18,347 nt of DNA from NCBI GenBank assembly GCA_964517115.1, contig CAZFBE010000003.1:53785-72131 (forward strand). Direction: 5' to 3'. This document shows positions 13,727 through 18,347 of this stretch, piece by piece (the stretch's first letter is position 1; each line of letters opens with the position of its first letter). Source of the stretch: UBA6624 sp964517115 [NCBI: uncultured bacterium]. GTDB lineage: Bacteria > UBP7 > UBA6624. A program made the translations under genes and the position numbers. The notes below the pieces were generated by a model, which did not search any database, was not told the DNA's origin, and saw nothing but the letters and a program-made list of their open reading frames with translations.

Positions 13727-15597
13727 ATTTCCTCCAATGTTTCGCAATCTTCACTATTAATGTTAATACAGTTTTTTAACCGATTCCATTTTTCGTCTGG
13801 GTTTCCAGAATGAAAAACTCTAAAAAGGCCGGTTAAAGGTGGGAGTTTTTCATAATTCCCAGAAATTGTTATTTCAACAATGTTTTCATAACAATTTGAT
13901 TCAATTTTGTATCCATAATTTTCTATACTGCCTTTTCCAACGAATTCACATTTTCCTGGAAGTTCCCATTTTCCATAAAAGCTCGAGAATGAATCAAGGT
14001 TGATTCCAGTAACCAGAGAGTTAGAAAGATTTCTTTTTATAGACCTAATCCTCATATGCTGAGAGAGTAATGGAATTTCAAAAGAAATATTTTTACTTTC
14101 TCTAACTTCTTCTAGGTAATCTAACGTCCAGCTTATAGAGGTTTCTCCTGAAGATTCTGGCAAGATTGAAGCCAGCCATGAGAAGGTTTTTTTCTCATTG
14201 GGCAATATTCCAGGGAATGTTATTTTTTTATTTGATGCAATCAGGATTTTTTCATCGTTGTTTATTGTTATTGAACCTTTTTCCGAGGGGGTTTCTCCAG
14301 AATTTTCAATTATTAGATTTGCATAAAACCTTGTGGGGTCATGTTGTATTCCTGTTGATTTAATTATTGGCTTTTTCATAATCGTCATTTTTAATTCAGC
14401 TGGTTTAGATATTTTTACAGTGTTTGTATTTTCGCAAACAAAACCTTCTGGAGATTCAATCCTTAATGTATAAGTCGCTTTTTCTTTGCTTATTCCGGGG
14501 TTAAATATTTTAAAAGAATGATAACCATTTGGAGTTTTGGTCAAATCTATCGTTTTTTCTTCTGTCAAAATTTTTAAACCATCATTTGAATAGATTGTTA
14601 ATTTTGCTTCCGTTGGCCTTACCGGGTATTCATTGTCTATAGTCCAATTTCCAAAGAAAGATTTTTCTTCATTTTTTCCTATCTCGAAAGGTTTTCCGCT
14701 AATGTATGCTGATAAAGGTTTGCATGCAGGTGGGGCAGGCGCGTCTGCAATGCCATAGGTTGTATAAAACTCCAATGATTCTGATTCAAGTTTAGCTGGT
14801 TTCCAGATGATTGCTACAGCAGTATCTTTTTCATCTTCAAAATCACCATCTCTAACGAAGCTTGATCCTGGTTCACAATCGATTTCCCAATTTGTTTTTG
14901 CAAGCTTTCCCCAATTTGCCAAAACAAGTTTTTCTGGATTTATTTTGTTTTTTAGTTTCAGCCTTCCTTCCGCTTTGATTGTTGCTTCATTTTCAGTATC
15001 CCAAGCTTGCCAGAATTCAGGCATGTTTTCTTTTTCAAAGCATATTTCTGATTCAATTAAGCCTTCAGCACCTTCTGCTCGCAGAGGTGCTCCATCATTT
15101 GCGCCCAGCATTGTATCTAGGATTAAGATGATTCCAACATCATGATCTTTTCCATCGATTGATTCTGAAAAATAACTAATACCCATTGCGTCTTTTAAAT
15201 TTGTTGAGTAGCCTTTTTGAAATGATAAAACTTGTTTTATTTCAACTCCACCAAATCTCCAAATTGAAATTATTTTTTCATCTTCAACATAAGGCCCAGA
15301 AATCTTTTCTCCTGTTTTTAAATTTGTAAAAAAGTTTTTTCTGTCTTCTCTGGGTTTGCCTCCGAAAATAAATGTTTCTTCATCTACTTTTACTATAGCA
15401 AAACTAGACCAAGGCATTTTTGCCCCATAGACTAATTTTTTTTCATCATCATTTGGCTCTTCAGGGTTTCCTTGCGTTGTGTCAAGTGCAAATCTCGCCT
15501 CTTCCTCAGGTCCTGGGTTAACTCTTATTCTTATAAATTGATTTTCCAATGACAATGGAGTTGTTAACAGGGTGATTAGGAGAGTTAAGGTGGTCAT
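13717..15597 (-). CDS. Exported protein of unknown function with Ig-like/CARDB-type repeats
   Basis: 626 residues. The N-terminus (T-T-L-T-L-L-I-T-L-L-T-T-P-L-S) looks like a signal peptide with few positive residues. The first half (about 20-290) is beta-rich, with D-T-T-Q-G-N-P near 38-44 and D-T-M-L-G-A-N-D-G-A-P near 160-170. I do not recognise its family. The second half looks like beta-sandwich modules: one around 320-400 (A-K-L-T-I-Y-S-N-D-G, Y-T-L-R-I-E-S-P-E-G) and one around 410-515 (N-L-I-I-E-N-S-G-E-T, L-P-N-E-K-K-T-F-S-W), the latter similar to CARDB adhesion modules. Cysteines in the final 70 residues could form disulfides. It overlaps the TonB-like gene and the SLH gene by 4 bases or so each, suggesting it works with them in the envelope. 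Confidence 0.7.
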   Translation of the reverse strand: MTTLTLLITLLTTPLSLENQFIRIRVNPGPEEEARFALDTTQGNPEEPNDDEKKLVYGAKMPWSSFAIVKVDEETFIFGGKPREDRKNFFTNLKTGEKISGPYVEDEKIISIWRFGGVEIKQVLSFQKGYSTNLKDAMGISYFSESIDGKDHDVGIILILDTMLGANDGAPLRAEGAEGLIESEICFEKENMPEFWQAWDTENEATIKAEGRLKLKNKINPEKLVLANWGKLAKTNWEIDCEPGSSFVRDGDFEDEKDTAVAIIWKPAKLESESLEFYTTYGIADAPAPPACKPLSAYISGKPFEIGKNEEKSFFGNWTIDNEYPVRPTEAKLTIYSNDGLKILTEEKTIDLTKTPNGYHSFKIFNPGISKEKATYTLRIESPEGFVCENTNTVKISKPAELKMTIMKKPIIKSTGIQHDPTRFYANLIIENSGETPSEKGSITINNDEKILIASNKKITFPGILPNEKKTFSWLASILPESSGETSISWTLDYLEEVRESKNISFEIPLLSQHMRIRSIKRNLSNSLVTGINLDSFSSFYGKWELPGKCEFVGKGSIENYGYKIESNCYENIVEITISGNYEKLPPLTGLFRVFHSGNPDEKWNRLKNCININSEDCETLEEIWQ

Positions 15598-16652
15598 GTT
15601 CCCGGGAAGTAAAATTGAATCCTTAAGGTTCCACCATTTTCCATTTGGTGTCTATTGAAACTATCTTTGAAGGTTGTTTTTTTCATCCATGCTATTGCTC
15701 TTCTGTCTAAAGAGTCATATCCACTTGTCAGGATTATTTTTGGTTCATTCAGTGGTTTTCCATCATTGGAAAAACTCATTTCTACAACAACTGAAGTCCC
15801 CTTTTCTAAGCCATCTCCATCAGTTAGGTTTTTAGGAATATTTAAAGGAGAAGAAGATGTTCCAAACTCAGCTCTCCCCATCAGTTTTCCATTATTGTCT
15901 TTTATCGGTTGCTTAAACCATCCGCCAACATTTTCATAACCAGCTAGTTTTGTAACCAGGGGTTTCGGTCTTTCTTTGTCAAGTGGCCAACAACTTTCAT
16001 CATAGGGTTGATCGGCTGCACATGGGTCAATTATTTCTTCTTCAGCTTCTTGGCTTTCTTCGTTAGTTTCTTCATCTATTTCCAAAACGCTTTCAAGAAG
16101 TTCTTCTTCAGTTATTTCATTTTCTTCTTCAGTTATTTCATTTTCCTCTTCGGTTTGGGTGTTTTCTATTTTTGAAGAACATGGTCCGGGTTCCTTTCTT
16201 CCAGCACCTGGAATCATGAGCCTGTCTCCAGGCTGAATGATTAAGGATGGGTTGTCGCCAAGGTCACAAGGATTAAACCTCCTCATATCTTCTATGGTTA
16301 CCCCTGCCTGAGAAGCGATTCTCCCAACACTGTCGCCTGACTTAACAACATATATTTGGCCTTGTGTTGGTTTTTTTACTGCCTGGTTGCTTTTTTCATT
16401 TAATTCTTTTGACCCATGTCCTTGAGAGTCTTCTCTTTCTTCTTCCTCTAATGTATTTTTCTCTTTCTTTTTCTCGTTTTCTGAAAAGCTCTCTTCTGCA
16501 ATTTTGACTATCAAAGGAGGGGGTTCAGGTAGTGGGAAATCTATAAATGCAAGAAAGGAAACAAGAATAAGGTGAAGGAATAATGACAGTTTTAATGGCC
16601 CGTGGAGTGATTTGGGGATTGTTTCATGATCTGTTTCTATTACTGTTTTCAA
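15594..16652 (-). CDS. TonB-like energy transducer with internal LysM domain
   Basis: 352 residues. The layout is a short cytoplasmic N-terminus, one membrane helix (about 20-37), a charged linker, a LysM domain (about 99-147: Y-V-V-K-S-G-D-S-V-G-R-I-A-S, then L-I-I-Q-P-G-D-R-L-M-I-P), a strongly acidic linker (about 164-210) and a C-terminal TonB-type domain (about 255-350: S-V-V-V-E-M-S-F-S-N-D-G, S-G-Y-D-S-L-D-R-R-A-I-A-W-M). TonB passes proton-motive energy from ExbBD to outer-membrane receptors. LysM binds peptidoglycan. The usual Pro/Lys-rich spacer is largely replaced by the LysM and Glu-rich regions. The start is a TTG overlapping the exbD stop (TTGA); no nearer ATG exists. No outer-membrane receptor gene is in view, so its partner is unknown. 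Confidence 0.82.
   Translation of the reverse strand: MKTVIETDHETIPKSLHGPLKLSLFLHLILVSFLAFIDFPLPEPPPLIVKIAEESFSENEKKKEKNTLEEEEREDSQGHGSKELNEKSNQAVKKPTQGQIYVVKSGDSVGRIASQAGVTIEDMRRFNPCDLGDNPSLIIQPGDRLMIPGAGRKEPGPCSSKIENTQTEEENEITEEENEITEEELLESVLEIDEETNEESQEAEEEIIDPCAADQPYDESCWPLDKERPKPLVTKLAGYENVGGWFKQPIKDNNGKLMGRAEFGTSSSPLNIPKNLTDGDGLEKGTSVVVEMSFSNDGKPLNEPKIILTSGYDSLDRRAIAWMKKTTFKDSFNRHQMENGGTLRIQFYFPGT
16104..16145 (-). repeat. Perfect tandem repeat, two 21-bp copies
   Basis: Two identical 21-base copies (16104-16124 and 16125-16145) inside the acidic linker of the TonB-like gene, encoding the repeated heptapeptide E-N-E-I-T-E-E. A copy-number change would keep the frame and only lengthen or shorten the linker. 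Confidence 0.9.
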
Positions 16653-17059
16653 TTTCTATTTGGTTCAACTGCCAATATAACATTCATATATTTTTCTTTT
16701 CTAAGGTGGTCAAGAACCTGAACAACCTTTTCATAAGAAACCTTTTTGTCCGCTCTTATTTCCCATGGCTGATCTTTATCAAATCTATTTAGCTCATTTA
16801 GAAAATCAGCAATTGAGAGAGGTGTTTCTTGTTCATTGATGTAAATTCTTCCTAAGTCATCGATATAAATTACCTGTGTATTGTTTTGCTGTGTTCCTGA
16901 ACCTGCATTTGGTAACTCCATATTCATACCCGCTTCTTTCGAGGCCCATGTTGTTGTTACAGCAAAAAACAAAAGAAGAATAAAGACCATATCTATCAAA
17001 GGGGTCCAGGCTATTTTTAATTCTGTATTATCCGATTTGTTTTTGAATCGATTTTTCAA
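16649..17059 (-). CDS. exbD: Biopolymer transport protein ExbD/TolR family
   Basis: 136 residues: a short cytoplasmic N-terminus, one membrane helix (about 20-38) with the essential Asp in P-L-I-D-M-V-F (D23), and a periplasmic domain ending with K-V-V-Q-V-L-D-H-L-R-K-E-K-Y-M-N-V. The Asp carries protons through the ExbB/ExbD motor. It starts at a TTG directly after the exbB stop (TAA then TTG), with GAGGA about 10 bases upstream and no earlier or nearby ATG. It is followed by the TonB-like gene, which favours an ExbD role over TolR. No tolA, tolB or pal is in view. Confidence 0.9.
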   Translation of the reverse strand: MKNRFKNKSDNTELKIAWTPLIDMVFILLLFFAVTTTWASKEAGMNMELPNAGSGTQQNNTQVIYIDDLGRIYINEQETPLSIADFLNELNRFDKDQPWEIRADKKVSYEKVVQVLDHLRKEKYMNVILAVEPNRN

Positions 17060-17731
17060 TTATTCCATTTCCTCAGAATTGATTGTTAAATCAAAAAAGG
17101 ACGGATGGGATACAACTTCTGAAACACAATCTTCCATCTTCACCCTTATCCTCTCTATTCTTTCCTTGTAGGCGCGAAGAATGATTCCGAAGAATATTGC
17201 AACAACCAATCCTGCAGCGGTTGTTATAAGTGCTGTGGATATCCCTCCAGCAAGTTCTTCATGGTGCCCCAGACCACCTTCGGAGATGCTTCCAAATATT
17301 TTCATCAATCCAACAATTGTTCCTAGTAGCCCAAGGAGAGGTGAAAATTCAACGATTGTTGCAAGGCTTGCTAGATTCCTTTCAAGCCTTGAAGATATTT
17401 TTAAAAATGTTTTATTGACTTTTTCTTCAAAGATTTCTTTTCTTTCTCCCCTGGCGTTGAGCACTGTTATTAACATTTCAGAGTAAATATCTTTTCTTGA
17501 GGAAACCTGAACTTTTGCTTCAGCGAGGTCATCTATATCCAATGAGCTGGTTATTCTCTTAACCAAATCCTGGCCTCCTTTTCTGGGGATATTGGCAAAA
17601 GTTTTTCTTCTGTCAAAAACAATTGCAAGGCCATATACGGAAAGAAGGATTATTATTATCAGTATAACAGTTCCGCCTAAACCGCCTGAAGTTAAAAAAT
17701 TATTCAAAAATAAAAGGATGGGATTAATCAT
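17060..17731 (-). CDS. exbB: MotA/TolQ/ExbB proton channel family protein
   Basis: 223 residues with three membrane helices (about 18-39, 122-146 and 161-187), the layout of ExbB. The core motif P-L-L-G-L-L-G-T-I-V-G-L-M (131-143) and A-G-G-I-S-T-A-L-I-T-T-A-A-G-L (161-175) are family signatures. It forms the stator of the proton-driven motor with ExbD and energises the TonB-like protein. It is the first gene of the long minus-strand operon. There is no clear Shine-Dalgarno before the ATG; instead the sequence TACATAAAATGTA ends 6 bases upstream. Confidence 0.92.
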   Translation of the reverse strand: MINPILLFLNNFLTSGGLGGTVILIIIILLSVYGLAIVFDRRKTFANIPRKGGQDLVKRITSSLDIDDLAEAKVQVSSRKDIYSEMLITVLNARGERKEIFEEKVNKTFLKISSRLERNLASLATIVEFSPLLGLLGTIVGLMKIFGSISEGGLGHHEELAGGISTALITTAAGLVVAIFFGIILRAYKERIERIRVKMEDCVSEVVSHPSFFDLTINSEEME

Positions 17732-17737
17732 AATGAT

Positions 17738-17750
17738 TACATTTTATGTA
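17738..17750. promoter_or_regulatory. 13-bp inverted repeat at the exbB start, copy of the lpxK-upstream site
   Basis: On the minus strand TACATAAAATGTA (5-base arms, 3-base spacer), identical to positions 5889-5901 on the plus strand. It ends 6 bases before the exbB ATG, where a ribosome binding site would be expected. It contains TAAAAT, which could itself be a -10 element giving an almost leaderless mRNA. Function is inferred. Confidence 0.4.
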
Positions 17751-17859
17751 TTAAAAATAATTAAATGACTTTTTTTGAAACTAAAATCATAAAAAAGCGT
17801 AAAAAAAAATAAATTTTTTGGAAAAATCTTGTTTTTTGCTGTTAGATTATTAATTTACT

Positions 17860-18153
17860 ATGATTGAAAAAATTGCTGAAGAGATTTTCAATGGCTCTTT
17901 CATTGAAGCAGCTTACCTTGTCGAGGAAAATGATTCAATCATTTCGATAATCCTTTTTTCAGATAGTTGGATTGAACTTAAGAGTTTGGGTAATTTCACA
18001 AAAAAGTTTGAAGAAAAGACATCCAAAGATAAGCATGTCTTCTTGATTGACGCAACCAGGGTTTCAAACTCCTATATTTCTGAGATTCTTGTCAGGGGAA
18101 GATGGATATACAAGGAAAAAGAATTGCCAGCCAGTCCTTGGAAAAAAGATTAA
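17860..18153 (+). CDS. Hypothetical protein, probably frame-interrupted (97 aa as read)
   Basis: The ATG at 17860 opens a frame of 97 codons ending at TAA 18151-18153. The sequence (M-I-E-K-I-A-E-E-I-F-N-G-S-F, then S-I-I-S-I-I-L-F-S-D-S-W-I-E-L and K-H-V-F-L-I-D-A-T-R-V) has an alternating strand/helix look of a small soluble alpha/beta protein; I do not recognise a family. Codon use resembles the neighbours. The next frame stays open and coding-like from this point to a TAG at 18341-18343. Reading five rather than six A at 18142-18147 would join them into one protein of about 160 residues. It is transcribed divergently from exbB; no good Shine-Dalgarno is visible. Confidence 0.6.
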   Translation: MIEKIAEEIFNGSFIEAAYLVEENDSIISIILFSDSWIELKSLGNFTKKFEEKTSKDKHVFLIDATRVSNSYISEILVRGRWIYKEKELPASPWKKD

Positions 18154-18343
18154 TCTTTTTGTTTATTGTTCTTTTTCTGAAACAAGATTGCCTCTGAATC
18201 TTGAGAGGTTTGCTTTTGAAAGCAGGAGGTTTTTCCTTGTTGTGAGTAAAGACATCTTTGCAGAAAGCAATGAGTTCTCCAGAGTGAAAAGTTCCAGGCT
18301 TGTTGCAAGCCCAACCTCCCATCTTGCCTTTATTCTTTCGTAG
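18148..18343 (+). other. Coding-like continuation of the 17860 gene in the next frame
   Basis: After the stop at 18153, the frame beginning I-N-L-F-V-Y-C-S-F-S-E-T-R-L-P-L stays open for about 64 codons and ends with H-L-A-F-I-L-S at TAG 18341-18343. It has no good start codon and ribosome binding site pair of its own that would make a sensible protein; GTG at 18242 after AGGAGG would give only about 34 residues. I treat it as the 3' part of the upstream gene after a frameshift, not a separate gene. Confidence 0.45.
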
Positions 18344-18347
18344 GCTT

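Noticed and set aside
14807-15145. 112-codon open frame on the plus strand opposite the 626-aa gene
   Set aside because: Ser/Phe/Pro-rich reverse-strand shadow; the minus-strand gene has a signal peptide, stop-start overlaps and coherent domain structure.
18102-18197. 31-codon plus-strand ORF with a hydrophobic segment overlapping the end of the 17860 gene
   Set aside because: No ribosome binding site, embedded across the frameshift point, and the hydrophobic part comes from a T-rich stretch. Not enough to call a small protein.
18092-18322. 76-codon minus-strand frame at the right edge
   Set aside because: The plus-strand reading there is more coding-like and continues an upstream gene; no start signal on the minus strand.
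1-18347. Alternative genetic code, tRNA genes, CRISPR arrays, insertion sequences or prophage
   Set aside because: TGA acts as a real stop at several overlapping junctions, no cloverleaf-like or spaced repeats were seen, and no transposase, integrase or phage gene is present.

Overview
The window is AT-rich (roughly one-third GC by eye) and almost fully coding, with standard bacterial stops (TAA, TAG and TGA are all used). It looks like the chromosome of a Gram-negative, diderm bacterium. The evidence is an LpxK-like lipid A kinase, an ExbB/ExbD/TonB energy-coupling set, and a MurE with the DNPR motif typical of meso-diaminopimelate-adding enzymes. The lineage cannot be settled from the sequence. 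Several normally conserved enzymes (MraY, MurD, MurF, LpxK, RsmH) are recognisable but divergent, which points to a poorly sampled or uncultured group. I see no tRNA, rRNA, CRISPR array, insertion sequence or phage gene.

Left part (1-5806, minus strand): a peptidoglycan-precursor operon read right to left, mraZ - two tiny membrane proteins - murE - murF - mraY - murD - start of a murC-like gene. Junctions are overlapping or nearly abutting. Compared with the classical division and cell wall (dcw) cluster, ftsL and ftsI are missing between mraZ and murE, and ftsW and murG are missing between murD and the murC-like gene. The ftsL/ftsI slot holds two single-span ORFs of 37 and 34 codons. A strong sigma70-type promoter lies in front of mraZ.

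Middle-left (5944-8180, plus strand): a divergent operon lpxK - PPC/DUF296 protein - rsmH. rsmH, usually next to mraZ in the cell wall operon, is here on the opposite side of the shared intergenic region.

Right part (8185-17731, minus strand): a tightly overlapping run exbB - exbD - TonB-like protein with an internal LysM domain - 626-aa exported protein of unknown function - SLH/coiled-coil envelope protein - NAD-dependent sugar epimerase - malate dehydrogenase - metallo-beta-lactamase-fold hydrolase. An AT-rich hairpin region follows, then a type III glutamine synthetase that probably has its own promoter. The first five genes look like one envelope module: a proton-driven motor (ExbBD), a transducer able to bind peptidoglycan (LysM-TonB), and two exported proteins.

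Right edge (17860-18343, plus strand): an unrecognised gene whose reading frame appears to shift at a run of six A. The two divergent intergenic regions (mraZ/lpxK, and exbB/this gene) share an exact 13-bp near-palindrome, TACATAAAATGTA, a candidate common regulatory site. The most unusual items are the two small membrane proteins, the missing ftsI/ftsW, the shared palindrome, the LysM-TonB protein and a GC-only-like Z-DNA-prone tract inside murE.
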